NCBI GenBank assembly: GCA_016783825.1 | Contig: JADHVV010000006.1 | Span: 1-55,298, forward strand | Origin: Candidatus Zhuqueibacterota bacterium | GTDB lineage: Bacteria; Zhuqueibacterota; Zhuqueibacteria; Thermofontimicrobiales; Thermofontimicrobiaceae | Length of the DNA: 55,298 nt | Direction of reading: 5' to 3' | Shown: in pieces, positions 1 through 8,739 of the stretch | How the letters are laid out: each line of letters opens with the position of its first letter | How positions within the stretch are numbered: position 1 is the first letter of the stretch | Position numbers and translations under genes: made by a program | Notes under the pieces: model-generated | What the model saw: only the letters and a program-made list of their open reading frames with translations | What the model was told of the DNA's origin: nothing | Database searches by the model: none

Positions 1-1236
1 GCTGCTGAAGTTAAACGAAATGGTTTGGTGTTTATCGGTCCTGAACCGGAAACAATTCGTTTGTTAGGCGATAAAATGAGCGCCCGGGAAACGATGATCA
101 AAGCCGGCGTTCCCATTGTTCCGGGTTTAGAGCAGGCTGTATCCACGATTTCAGAAGTGCGTGAGCAAGCTACCCAGGTTGGCTTCCCGGTTCTTTTGAA
201 AGCTGCAGCCGGTGGTGGTGGTAAAGGAATGCGGGTTGTTAATTCAGAGGAAGAAATTGAACCGCTTTTTAAGATGGCACGTTCCGAAGCTAAATCCGCA
301 TTCGGTGATGATCGTATTTACATCGAAAAATACATAAAGAATCCCCGCCATATCGAATTCCAGGTTTTTGCTGACCAGCATGGAAACATCGTTCATCTTG
401 GAGAACGTGAATGTTCTATTCAGAGGCGTCATCAAAAAGTGATCGAAGAATCGCCATCGCCCATTATCGATTCCGATCCTGAAATGCGGGAACGGATGGG
501 AAAAGCAGCGATCAAAGCAGCGAATGCAGCCGATTATATCAACGCCGGTACAGTTGAATTTTTAGTTGACAAAGACAAGAATTTCTATTTCCTTGAAGTG
601 AATACACGCTTGCAAGTTGAACACCCGGTGACAGAGCTGGTCACTGGATTGGATCTTGCCAAAGAGCAAATCAGAATTGCCAATGGTGAGAAATTAAGTT
701 TTAAACAAGATGAAATAAAAATGAGGGGATCATCAATTGAATGCCGTATTTATGCTGAAGATCCGGAAAATAATTTCCTGCCATCGATCGGTTTAATCCA
801 GAGTTATCGCGAGCCAAATGGTCCCGGAGTCCGGGTTGATTCAGGTTTTTCCAAAGGTGATACGATTTCCATTTATTATGATCCTTTAATTTCTAAATTA
901 GTTACCTGGGGAAAAGATCGTTCTGAAGCAATTCAGCGGATGAAAAGAGCCTTGGCAGAATATCAAATCAGCGGCGTTCAAACCGTGATACCATTTCACA
1001 AAAAAGTCATGGATCAACCTAATTTTTTGAGCGGCGATTTTTCAACTCACTTCATTCAGGATAAAATGGATCAACTTGCTCAAACCAATTCCATTTCAGA
1101 AGAAGATAAAAAAGCGTTAGCTATTATTTCCTGTCTGTTTGATTTTCAATCGAAAAAGAAAAATCGGCGGATTATTAAAAAAGACAGGTTAAGCTGTTGG
1201 AAATATGAAAATAGGAAGATGAGATTATCTCTATAA
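1..1236 (+). CDS. accC: Biotin carboxylase subunit of an acyl-CoA/pyruvate-type carboxylase (5' partial)
   Basis: The reading frame is open from base 1 and the true start lies upstream; 411 residues are visible and roughly 70 N-terminal residues should be missing. It carries the ATP-grasp fold of biotin carboxylases: the glycine-rich loop AAAGGGGKGMRVV and the catalytic segment EVNTRLQVEHPVTE. It would carboxylate biotin on the carrier protein using ATP and bicarbonate. The carrier gene follows 110 bp downstream, so the two are probably one operon. The last ~50 residues are lysine/arginine-rich and do not look like a transferase domain, so subunits are split rather than fused. Which acyl-CoA is used cannot be told without the carboxyltransferase, which is not in the window. 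Confidence 0.93.
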   Translation, partial: AAEVKRNGLVFIGPEPETIRLLGDKMSARETMIKAGVPIVPGLEQAVSTISEVREQATQVGFPVLLKAAAGGGGKGMRVVNSEEEIEPLFKMARSEAKSAFGDDRIYIEKYIKNPRHIEFQVFADQHGNIVHLGERECSIQRRHQKVIEESPSPIIDSDPEMRERMGKAAIKAANAADYINAGTVEFLVDKDKNFYFLEVNTRLQVEHPVTELVTGLDLAKEQIRIANGEKLSFKQDEIKMRGSSIECRIYAEDPENNFLPSIGLIQSYREPNGPGVRVDSGFSKGDTISIYYDPLISKLVTWGKDRSEAIQRMKRALAEYQISGVQTVIPFHKKVMDQPNFLSGDFSTHFIQDKMDQLAQTNSISEEDKKALAIISCLFDFQSKKKNRRIIKKDRLSCWKYENRKMRLSL

Positions 1237-1243
1237 AAAATCG

Positions 1244-1326
1244 ACCACTAATTACATGAATTTCACTAATTAATCTGTAAATAATATTTAAAAAAATAAT
1301 TCGTGTAATTCGTGAAATTAGTGGTT
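1244..1326. repeat. Imperfect palindromic repeat (ACCACTAAT family)
   Basis: The left arm begins ACCACTAATT and the right arm ends AATTAGTGGTT, with repeated ACGAATT/ATGAATTT words between, giving a long imperfect hairpin. It lies between the biotin carboxylase and carrier genes. The same outer words (AACCACTAAT and ATTCGTGGTT) bound another copy at 38133-38296. Confidence 0.6.
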
Positions 1327-1346
1327 CAGAAAGCATCGGAGTAAAA

Positions 1347-1856
1347 ATGAATTACATTTCAAAAATTCAAAACAAAGAATATAAAATCAATCTAATGGAA
1401 AAAGAGGAAAACCAGGTTATTGCCGAAATAGACGGGGAATCAATCCCTATTCAACTCACTGAAACTGATGGCAGCCATATTTTTTCTGCAATGGTGGGTA
1501 ATTCTTCATATGAATTGGAGATCAGGCGCAATGGCAAAAGCTATCTCCTATTTTATGATGGGATTTCCCTGGAATCTTTTGTTGAAGATGAACGAATGGC
1601 TCGGTTGAGAAAGTCAATGGGGCAAACAACTACGAAAATTTTGGAAAAAGAAGTAAAAGCTCCCATGCCTGGTTTGGTTGTTACAATTGAAGTTGAACCC
1701 GGACAGCAAATTAAAAAGGGTGATGGCTTGCTCATCATTGAAGCAATGAAAATGGAAAACGAAATAAAAGCGCCATTTGATGCAATAGTTAAAGAGATTA
1801 AAGTTGGAGAAAAACAAGCCGTGGAGAAAGAACAGGTTTTGATGGTATTTGCTTAA
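1347..1856 (+). CDS. Biotin carboxyl carrier protein
   Basis: A 169-residue protein. The C-terminal ~65 residues are a biotinyl domain: APMPGLV, a turn with EPGQ, then the biotinylation motif EAMKMEN in which the lysine receives biotin. The N-terminal ~95 residues form a small beta-rich region like that preceding the biotinyl domain in propionyl-CoA carboxylase/oxaloacetate decarboxylase-type carriers. The start ATG is preceded by a purine-rich GGAG. Together with the biotin carboxylase it forms half of a biotin-dependent carboxylase; the carboxyltransferase subunit is presumably upstream of the window. Confidence 0.92.
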   Translation: MNYISKIQNKEYKINLMEKEENQVIAEIDGESIPIQLTETDGSHIFSAMVGNSSYELEIRRNGKSYLLFYDGISLESFVEDERMARLRKSMGQTTTKILEKEVKAPMPGLVVTIEVEPGQQIKKGDGLLIIEAMKMENEIKAPFDAIVKEIKVGEKQAVEKEQVLMVFA

Positions 1857-1858
1857 AG

Positions 1859-1972
1859 TAGTAGTAGCAGTGGCAGTTATATTTGTAGAACTCTAACCAT
1901 CCTGCTACTGCCACTGCCTGTACAGTTACCTTATTTTTATTATAGTAATATAAACTGTGCAACTGCTACTTT
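1859..1972. repeat. TGCCACTGC-type palindromic repeat (family H1) with nested element
   Basis: The left arm AGTAGCAGTGGCAGT (1863-1877) is answered by ACTGCCACTG (1907-1916). The right arm is then interrupted by the 43 bp element E1 and resumes with CAACTGCTACT. The repeat starts within 3 bp of the carrier-protein stop codon. Six H1 copies occur in this window. Confidence 0.75.
1917..1959 (+). repeat. Nested mini-element E1, copy 1 (43 bp)
   Basis: Begins CCTGTACAGTTAC and ends AAACTGTG. It interrupts the H1 repeat between ACTG and CAACTG. The tetranucleotide near the 5' end is CAGT and its complement near the 3' end is ACTG. Internally almost identical to copy 2. Confidence 0.8.
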
Positions 1973-2034
1973 TTTCAATGATGTCTCAAATTTAATTTTA
2001 AAAATTTTTCACAGTCTGTTTTCTTTATAAAATA

Positions 2035-3369
2035 TTAAAGTCCCGAAACCGTCATCTCCCCTATCTTCACAGTTGGCCCGGTAATTGAACGATCAAACCG
2101 GAGATCATTTCCAACCATTACAATATCTTTTAACATTTGAGCCAAATTGCCGGAAACAGCAGCCTCTGCAACTGGGAAAATTACTTCTCCATTTTCTATC
2201 CACAATCCTGATACGCCTTTTGAAAAATCACCGGTTGCCGCGTTTGTTCCCTGACCCATGGTGCCTGTCAACAGCAAGCCATTATCCACAGACTTGATCA
2301 TTTCTTCCGGTTCGTAATTACCATTTTTTAGATAAAAATTATTAGCCCCGGAAGCATTACCCGTAGATTTCACACTCAATTTGCGACCGGAGTATTCATC
2401 TGTCAAATAAGTTTTTAATATCCCGTTATCAACGACTACATTTTTCCGAACCGGCACACCCTCTTCGTCAAATGGTTTTGTCCCCGAAGCGCCGGGCAGC
2501 AATCCATCATCAATAATTGTTATGCCCTTGCTTGTGATGCTCTCCCCTATTTTGTCGAGGAGAAATGATTGTTTCATATAAATTGCTTTGCCGTTTATGC
2601 ATTGATAGAGGAAGCCGAGAATAGTTCGCGTCACCCCGGGTTCCAATACCACGGGAACGTTTTGCGTTTTAACTTTTTTAGGATTCATCAATCGCGTTAC
2701 ACGATGAATTGCCTTTTGGGCTATTTTTTCCGGCTGCCAGAGGTTTTTAAAATAGCAACTATTATCGTACCAGCCGGCTTCTACTTTATTATTAATTCCA
2801 CCAGCCTGTAAATGAACACCGGCGCCGCAGCTCGTCCGCTTGTAAGTACCACAAAAACCATAAGAATTCACCAAAATAGTTTCAGATGAAGAATCATAAA
2901 AAGTGGCGCCATAAGAATTTGAAATTCGCTGATCAGCCAAACAAATTTTTTCGATCTCCCTGGCAAATTCTATTTTCTTCTCAGGAGATAATTCATCCAT
3001 CGATGGATCATAAATATTCAACTTTTTCCAGTCAGCCATTTCAATCGATTTATCAAATTCAGGCAAACCGGCATAAGGATCGGGACTGGAAAATTCTGCT
3101 CGCTTAATCGCATTTATAATCAAGTGATAAAGTGTATCTTTATTAAAATCGGATGAATCAACAATAGCAGTTTTTTTATCTTTTATTAACCGGATGAATA
3201 TTTGTTTATCTCCTGCTTCTTCTAATTTTTCAATCTCACCATTGCGCACATCAACCGAAAATCCCCAACCTTGACCGATATGAACTTCTACTTCATCAGC
3301 GCCCTTTTTGGTAGTATATTCAACCAGGGATTCAGCCAGTTCGACTATGTTTTTTTCCATTTTGCTCAT
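2035..3369 (-). CDS. pmbA: TldE/PmbA-family metalloprotease partner subunit
   Basis: A 444-residue member of the TldD/PmbA family. It shows the family C-terminal pattern (conserved GTNAATGDFSKGVSGLWIENG stretch, then VAEAAVSGNL and MVGNDL) but lacks the HExxxH zinc site found in the neighbouring TldD. In the known TldD/TldE heterodimer, TldE is the non-catalytic partner and the pair degrades unfolded peptides and some modified peptides. It is the second gene of the pair: its ATG overlaps the TldD stop in an ATGA junction, implying translational coupling and a fixed stoichiometry. No peptide precursor is visible nearby. Confidence 0.9.
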   Translation of the reverse strand: MSKMEKNIVELAESLVEYTTKKGADEVEVHIGQGWGFSVDVRNGEIEKLEEAGDKQIFIRLIKDKKTAIVDSSDFNKDTLYHLIINAIKRAEFSSPDPYAGLPEFDKSIEMADWKKLNIYDPSMDELSPEKKIEFAREIEKICLADQRISNSYGATFYDSSSETILVNSYGFCGTYKRTSCGAGVHLQAGGINNKVEAGWYDNSCYFKNLWQPEKIAQKAIHRVTRLMNPKKVKTQNVPVVLEPGVTRTILGFLYQCINGKAIYMKQSFLLDKIGESITSKGITIIDDGLLPGASGTKPFDEEGVPVRKNVVVDNGILKTYLTDEYSGRKLSVKSTGNASGANNFYLKNGNYEPEEMIKSVDNGLLLTGTMGQGTNAATGDFSKGVSGLWIENGEVIFPVAEAAVSGNLAQMLKDIVMVGNDLRFDRSITGPTVKIGEMTVSGL

Positions 3370-4859
3370 TGGCGTCCTCCAACAGTCATCCTGTCTATTT
3401 TCAATGTTGGGGTGCCTGCTGTTACTGGGACAGACTGACCTTCTTTTCCGCAGCTGCCTAAAAAATAACCCATATCATTTCCAATCATTGAAACTTTATT
3501 CAAAATCTGAACATTTGTACCAATTAAGGTAGCATTTTTAAGCGGATAAGTCAATTTTCCATTTTCAATTTGATATCCTAAATTCACTGAAAAAACAAAT
3601 TTACCCGACTCCTCCACCTGACCACCCTGGTATGATTTCGCGTAAAAACCTTTTTTAACAGATTTAATAATCTCTTCCGGATCACTATTTCCTTCTGCTA
3701 ATACTGTATTTGTCATTCTCGGTATCGGATTGAACTGGTATGACTGACGTCGACCGTTCCCAGTTGCTTCCATTTTCATTATCTTTGCTGATAATTTATC
3801 CTGGATATAACCAACTAATTTTCCATTTTCCACTAAAACAGTTTTTTTAGATTCCATTCCCTCATCGTCGATATTGAGTGAACCGCGAAAATTTGGTATG
3901 GTTGGATCCTCATAAATCGTTACAATATCGTGGGCAACTTTTTTCCCGAATTTGTCCGACATAATTGAAGTGCCTTTTCTGTTTCCGTCAGCTTCCAATG
4001 GATGCCCCACTGCCTCATGAATCATAACGCCACTCTGTCCCACACCGAGCACTACCGGTTGCTCACCTGCGACAGCATCCTTTGCGTCTAAGAGAATAAT
4101 TGCTTCCTCCGAGGCTTTTTCACCAATTTCTTTTGGCGTACACATTTTTTTAAAATAGTCCAAACCAACCCTTCCGCCGCCACTATTTAATCCTGAATTA
4201 CGAATACCATTTTTTTCTGCCAGCGATATTACGATCATTCTTGTTTGGGGACGGACATCGGAAATGAATAGACCATCAGAATTTATTATTGTTACATATT
4301 CAAGGGAATCACCCAACATAATCCGAACCTTATTAATTCTATTGTCATATTTGTTTGCGCCGTTATTTGCTTCTTCTACCAATGACAGTTTATCTGGAAA
4401 ATGAATTTCTGCCATTGATTTATTCAAATCAGCCACTTGCCGATTCGGTTTACTCACAAATAAATTTGCTATATAATTATTACCAGGTTCGTTGGCAATT
4501 GCTGCGGCGGTAAGAGCGGCATTTTTCATTGCTTCAAAAGAAAGATCATTTGTGTAACCATAACCGGTTTTTTCCCCAGCTAATACACGAATGCCAACTC
4601 CGAGGGATATGGTTTCAGCAGTTTCTTTTATAATTCCTTCCTCCATATTGATGGAATTGGAAATTTTATATTGAAAATAAAGCTCTGAAAATTCTCCGCC
4701 TCGCGACTTGGCAATTGACAAAACTTTTTTTATCTCACTTTTTGTTACCCCAAACCACGCTTCAAAGGAATCCAATGCGTCAGCAGGAACTTTACTTTCC
4801 AGGAGCAAATCAGACCATAAAGAGGAACCTGCTACAGCTAATCTTGCAACACGCTTCAT
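3366..4859 (-). CDS. tldD: TldD-family metalloprotease (catalytic subunit)
   Basis: 497 residues with the zinc motif HEAVGH at residues 281-286 followed by PLEAD, the signature of catalytic TldD. It would cleave unfolded or small peptides together with TldE encoded by the next gene. The start has a strong GGAGGGAG ribosome site 7-10 bp upstream. Residues 1-40 form an N-terminal extension beyond the usual family start; it begins MKRVARL and resembles a decayed or unusual leader, but it has no twin arginine and no clear hydrophobic core, so I do not claim export. Upstream lies a 600 bp gap shared with the divergently oriented GTPase cluster. Confidence 0.92.
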   Translation of the reverse strand: MKRVARLAVAGSSLWSDLLLESKVPADALDSFEAWFGVTKSEIKKVLSIAKSRGGEFSELYFQYKISNSINMEEGIIKETAETISLGVGIRVLAGEKTGYGYTNDLSFEAMKNAALTAAAIANEPGNNYIANLFVSKPNRQVADLNKSMAEIHFPDKLSLVEEANNGANKYDNRINKVRIMLGDSLEYVTIINSDGLFISDVRPQTRMIVISLAEKNGIRNSGLNSGGGRVGLDYFKKMCTPKEIGEKASEEAIILLDAKDAVAGEQPVVLGVGQSGVMIHEAVGHPLEADGNRKGTSIMSDKFGKKVAHDIVTIYEDPTIPNFRGSLNIDDEGMESKKTVLVENGKLVGYIQDKLSAKIMKMEATGNGRRQSYQFNPIPRMTNTVLAEGNSDPEEIIKSVKKGFYAKSYQGGQVEESGKFVFSVNLGYQIENGKLTYPLKNATLIGTNVQILNKVSMIGNDMGYFLGSCGKEGQSVPVTAGTPTLKIDRMTVGGRQ

Positions 4860-5463
4860 TAAAACTCCCTCCGATTAATAGGTATCACAATATCCTCAAA
4901 ATAAATTTAATTTTACAACAATCAAATTTTTATTATACTATCTGATTTTGATAAATGTTTCAAGTCAAATTACCTACCTTCATTAAATGTGTCGTTCTTT
5001 TTGAAAAAACAAGAGTAGCCATTCAATTATTTTGCAGCCAACTAATCACATAAAATATCAAAAAGAAATAGTATTTCATTTTGAAATACTATAGTCACAA
5101 CAAAATGAAATAGAGGAAATAAACTGATGACACAGAATGTGTTATTAGAAGAAAAGAATTAAACATTTTAAGTAAGGATATTAACCTTCAAGCCCATCTT
5201 CGTTCCATCGATGAATCTTCATCAATGTTTTTTGCGTATTTTTCATACGCATTCTGCACGTTTTTTCCAGTATTTAACTTTGGGTAAATAGGCATTGATT
5301 TTGAAACAGAGAGTCATCAAATATTATACTACTATTGTTAATAATAAATGCAGATCTTTAACTCAAATTGAATGCCACATAATTAGTAGATGGCACAAAA
5401 TTTGTATAGCGCTATTAGACAAAATATGTATAATTTTCTAATTGCTTATGGAGATAAATTTTT
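4860..5463. other. Divergent intergenic region with palindromes
   Basis: About 600 bp between divergent tldD and the GTPase cluster, with no convincing gene. It holds a palindrome at 5068-5092 (11-bp arms ATAGTATTTCA/TGAAATACTAT, 3-nt loop), a small hairpin at 5233-5251 (TGCGTAT/ATACGCA), a possible 11-codon leader at 5127-5162 preceded by GAGG, a TATAAT box at 5429-5434, and the sigma-54-like site listed separately. The palindromes are plausible regulator sites for the + operon; this is inference. Confidence 0.5.
5391..5406 (+). promoter_or_regulatory. Possible sigma-54 promoter for the GTPase cluster
   Basis: TGGCAC, five bases, then TTGTA matches the sigma-54 consensus TGGCAC-N5-TTGCA except for C to T in the -12 element. 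It lies about 57 bp before the first ATG of the cluster. A perfect TATAAT at 5429-5434 is a competing sigma-70 explanation, though it has no good -35 partner. Confidence 0.35.
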
Positions 5464-6447
5464 ATGACCATTCCAAGAGGCAAAATTGTATATGAAAATT
5501 TAGATTCATCTATTATAAATTTCGCCGAGTTACTTTCAAATTTAAACGCAACAGAATTTACAGGTTATATGCAATTTAATTTACCTGGTTTGGATGGAAT
5601 TTTCTATCTTGAAAATGGTAAAATTACGGATGCTTTTTGTGAAAATGCAGACAATAAACAAATGGGACAAGACGCGGTTAATGAGATTATAGCAAAAATT
5701 AAAGTTAAAGAAAATAGTGGGAAAATTAACGTTTTTGAAATGCCAGGGGATATTGTCAAATTATTAGCCAACCTGGGAAAAGGAGAAATTGTTTACCAAG
5801 ATCTCAGCAATGACTTTAGTAGTTTAGAAAATTTATTAACTAAATTGAAAAATGAAGGACATAACGGTTATTTGGAAATTAGTACGGATGATAAAAAAAC
5901 AACCGCACTCATTTTCCTTCAGCAGGGTGAACCGGTAAAAAGCATTATGTCTACTCCAGAACATGTTGCTTCAAAACCAGTACAATCTCAAGATATTATC
6001 GATGTGACCTCAAAAACAAAAGTGACTTTTAATGTTTATAAAGCAGCGCTCTCCTTATCCGATTCCAGAGAACATCTTATTACCGTATACGAAATAAACG
6101 AAATTTTAGAAGTATGGGCTGCTATCATTAACGCAATAGAAAAACAAACAGATCCCAAAACTTTTACAAAAGTTTTCAAACAAACATTAATTGATAAAGC
6201 AGATGAATATCCGTTTTTGGATCCATTTGCAACAGAATTTCAATATGCTGATGCTAAAGCTTCCTTTGAGGGTGACGCGACCAAGGATTTCAACAAAGGT
6301 CTTGCAGAGTCTTTACAAATAACCATGTCAAACCTGGGCATACCGGGAGCAACAGTTAAAGAATTTCAGAATATCAAAAATCAATTTGCTGATATTATTA
6401 ACAAATATTCATTTAACAATGAACTTAATAAACTCATCACTTCATAA
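5464..6447 (+). CDS. Double PATAN/DUF4388-like protein, paralogue A
   Basis: 327 residues, no signal peptide or membrane segment. Two PATAN-like units are visible: around residues 15-60 (FTGYMQFN, then GIFYLENGKI) and around 115-160 (HNGYLEIS, then ALIFLQQGEP). Both have the G-Y/beta-hairpin pattern of DUF4388-type domains. A C-terminal helical region carries YPFLDPFATEF. The protein is clearly paralogous to 10391-11353 in this cluster, including KGKxxxENL at the start and the YPFLDPF motif. It is the first gene of the + operon, 31 bp before the next. PATAN domains are known adaptors around response regulators and GTPase switches; the exact role here is unknown. Confidence 0.75.
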   Translation: MTIPRGKIVYENLDSSIINFAELLSNLNATEFTGYMQFNLPGLDGIFYLENGKITDAFCENADNKQMGQDAVNEIIAKIKVKENSGKINVFEMPGDIVKLLANLGKGEIVYQDLSNDFSSLENLLTKLKNEGHNGYLEISTDDKKTTALIFLQQGEPVKSIMSTPEHVASKPVQSQDIIDVTSKTKVTFNVYKAALSLSDSREHLITVYEINEILEVWAAIINAIEKQTDPKTFTKVFKQTLIDKADEYPFLDPFATEFQYADAKASFEGDATKDFNKGLAESLQITMSNLGIPGATVKEFQNIKNQFADIINKYSFNNELNKLITS

Positions 6448-6478
6448 TAATATAAAAAATTTCTGAAAGGAATTTACA

Positions 6479-7270
6479 ATGGCAGAATCATTAGCTGGCA
6501 ATATTTCTGATATGTCCCTGCTTGAAGTACTAAAACTTTTCAATTCAGGGAAAATGAATGGACAGCTTACAGTAGAAAACAACAAAGAGCAGGGCAAAAT
6601 TTATGTGAAGGATGGACAGTTAATACATTGTGAATCCGGCAGCAAATCAGGAAATGATGCTTTAATTTTTTTGCTGGATTGGGATGAGGGACATTTTAGC
6701 TTTGAAAATAATGTTGAAACACAGGAAAAATCAATATCAACACCAACAGAACAATTACTGTTGGATAGCGCACGCATGATCAACGAATGGAAGGATATTA
6801 AAAAAGTTATTCCTTCAATGGATATTGTTTTTCTGCTTTCGAAAAAAAGCAGTGTCAGCGCCATCAATTTGAAACCTGAAGAGTGGAAAATTCTGGCACA
6901 AATTAATGGCAACAGGTCTGTAAAAGAAATTGTTGCAGAAACAGGTAAAGACGAATTAGAAGTCGCAAAAGTTATTTTCCAGTTACATTCTGTTGGTTTG
7001 CTGGAGAAAGCTGAAAAAGCCGATAAATCAGCATCTGTATCAGTTGATGAAAGTTTTTTCAGTGAAATCGAAAAGGAACTTTCCAAAGCCATCGGTCCAA
7101 TGGCGTCGATTATTATCGATGAAGCGATTGAGGATATCGGGCAAACGCGCAATGCTTTCCCAAATGACAAAATTGCGGATTTAGTTGAAAGGGTGAGTGG
7201 GGAGATAGAGAACGAAGATGATAAACTGAAATTTACGCAAATTATGATTGAATCATTAAAAAAATTTTAA
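6479..7270 (+). CDS. PATAN (DUF4388) domain protein
   Basis: 263 residues. The N-terminal ~90 residues are a textbook DUF4388/PATAN domain: GNISDMSLLEVLKLF, then GQLTVE and KIYVKDGQLIH, then GHFSFE. A middle segment (about 130-180) with WKILAQINGNRSVKEIV looks like a small winged-helix unit of the type that follows PATAN domains. The C-terminal ~70 residues (IEKELSKAIGPMASIII onward) resemble the short helical domain found at the C-termini of some bacterial protein kinases; that is from memory and less certain. Preceded by AAAGGAA, and 22 bp before the receptor gene. Probably a cytoplasmic adaptor between receptor and GTPase. Confidence 0.82.
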   Translation: MAESLAGNISDMSLLEVLKLFNSGKMNGQLTVENNKEQGKIYVKDGQLIHCESGSKSGNDALIFLLDWDEGHFSFENNVETQEKSISTPTEQLLLDSARMINEWKDIKKVIPSMDIVFLLSKKSSVSAINLKPEEWKILAQINGNRSVKEIVAETGKDELEVAKVIFQLHSVGLLEKAEKADKSASVSVDESFFSEIEKELSKAIGPMASIIIDEAIEDIGQTRNAFPNDKIADLVERVSGEIENEDDKLKFTQIMIESLKKF

Positions 7271-7292
7271 CAGACTTTAAGGAGATAAATAG

Positions 7293-8090
7293 ATGAAGTG
7301 GACTATTGGAAAAAAATTAGCAATGGCATTTACTTGTATAATTTTATTGGTGATTCTTGTTACGGTAGCTACTAATTATTTTGGACTCCAGGTTGTTTTT
7401 AATGCCAATGAGGTTGTCGAACTAAAATTCCCATCTCTGAAAGCTTTAGATCACATGAAAATTCTTCTTTATGAAAAGCGTATTATTTATGAGCGTTATT
7501 TTTTCACAAATGATAAGATGCATTTGGAGCAATTGAAAAGCATTCAGGATGAGTATGGTAAGAATCTCCTTGTATATCTATCACATCCTTTAGATGAAAG
7601 CGAATGGCAGCTTATTAATAAATTTGATCCACTTGTAAAAAACTACTCTAATCGTTTAGATGATGCTGTTAGCTATTTTAATTCCAATCCTGATAATTTG
7701 GAAGGTACGATGAGACTTTTTGCTGAAGCAGATTTGGTATTTGATAAAGATATCATACCAACGATCGAATTATTACATGAATTTAAAAACAATGAAACCG
7801 ATAAAATGGTTAATGATATTAGAAATAGCAGTAAAATTATTATCTGGGTAGTATCTATTCCATTTATATTTGTGATTATAGCCAGCGCTTTACTATCCTT
7901 TTTTCTAAGTAGAAATATGAGCCGTGCAATTATTTCGTTAACTGAAGCCGCAGATGCGATTAGTTTAGGAGATTTCTCAAAAGCTGTAACAGCAACAACC
8001 AAAGATGAGATCGGTGATTTAGCACAAGCTGTAGAACGAATGCGAGTGAGTCTCCAAAAGGCATTGGAACGTTTGAAAAAACGTAAATAG
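7293..8090 (+). CDS. Membrane receptor ending in a HAMP domain, no output domain
   Basis: 265 residues: TM1 about 10-30, an extracytoplasmic helical region of about 150 residues (four-helix-bundle type), TM2 about 183-205, then a HAMP domain about 206-258 with DEIGDLAQAVERM. The protein stops seven residues after HAMP, in a lysine-rich tail. Chemoreceptors and sensor kinases normally continue with a signalling or kinase domain, which is absent here, and the stop is followed directly by the next gene. It presumably signals by a direct protein contact, perhaps with the PATAN proteins or the GTPase of this operon. Ribosome site AAGGAGAT. Confidence 0.85.
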   Translation: MKWTIGKKLAMAFTCIILLVILVTVATNYFGLQVVFNANEVVELKFPSLKALDHMKILLYEKRIIYERYFFTNDKMHLEQLKSIQDEYGKNLLVYLSHPLDESEWQLINKFDPLVKNYSNRLDDAVSYFNSNPDNLEGTMRLFAEADLVFDKDIIPTIELLHEFKNNETDKMVNDIRNSSKIIIWVVSIPFIFVIIASALLSFFLSRNMSRAIISLTEAADAISLGDFSKAVTATTKDEIGDLAQAVERMRVSLQKALERLKKRK

Positions 8091-8129
8091 CTATACATAA
8101 AATTTATCATTCAAAGAGAGAATTTTTAC

Positions 8130-8714
8130 ATGAAAAAATTAAAATGCGTATTTGTTATGTTAACATACCTTTTAGTGGTTAACTGTGGCCTGGAACGGGA
8201 GCCAACAATTAAAATTGAAGGACTTAACCGTAAATCAAATTTGTTCATTGAAAAGAAAATCAATCAGTTGAAAAAACTTGCCAATGAAAGTATTATTGTT
8301 CAGGCGACCGAAGCTTCCAACGAAAAGAACTTTGATTTGACAAATGAAGAAATCAATTTTTGGGCTAATAATTGGATAGAAAATAATTCTGAAAATAATC
8401 CGCTGATCAAAGAGTTGCTTTCAAATAATTGTTCTAATTATTTGAAAAATTATCAAAAAACACATCCGGAAATATTGCAAATTTTCGTAATGGATAGTCA
8501 AAGTTTGATAGTTAGTGCTTCAAACATAACATCAGGTTATTTACATGCCGAAGAAGACCAATTCACCGAAATTTTTCGAAAATATACTTTTTGGCATGGG
8601 GGTGTGGAATTTCATGAAAGTAGTAAAACTTTTGGCATTCAAATATCTGCATCGATAAAAGATATTGGTGCTATTTGTGCGACGATAAATTTAAAATATA
8701 TTACAAAACAATAA
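8130..8714 (+). CDS. Lipoprotein with PDC/Cache-like sensor domain
   Basis: 194 residues. Type II signal peptide with lipobox VVNC, giving lipidated Cys19. Residues about 100-190 (LQIFVMDSQSLIVSAS, then EDQFTEIFR) follow the layout of a PDC/Cache-type ligand-binding domain, usually found within the periplasmic part of receptors. Here it is a separate lipoprotein immediately after the HAMP receptor (39 bp gap) and before the GTPase (25 bp gap), so it may be the ligand-binding partner of that receptor. The fold assignment rests on pattern only. Confidence 0.68.
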   Translation: MKKLKCVFVMLTYLLVVNCGLEREPTIKIEGLNRKSNLFIEKKINQLKKLANESIIVQATEASNEKNFDLTNEEINFWANNWIENNSENNPLIKELLSNNCSNYLKNYQKTHPEILQIFVMDSQSLIVSASNITSGYLHAEEDQFTEIFRKYTFWHGGVEFHESSKTFGIQISASIKDIGAICATINLKYITKQ

Positions 8715-8739
8715 TTACTTCAAACTATGAGAATAATTT

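Noticed and set aside
7293-8090. Chemoreceptor with its signalling domain lost by a frameshift
   Set aside because: No methyl-accepting sequence is found in any frame in the 39 bp before the next gene, so truncation by frameshift within this locus is not supported.
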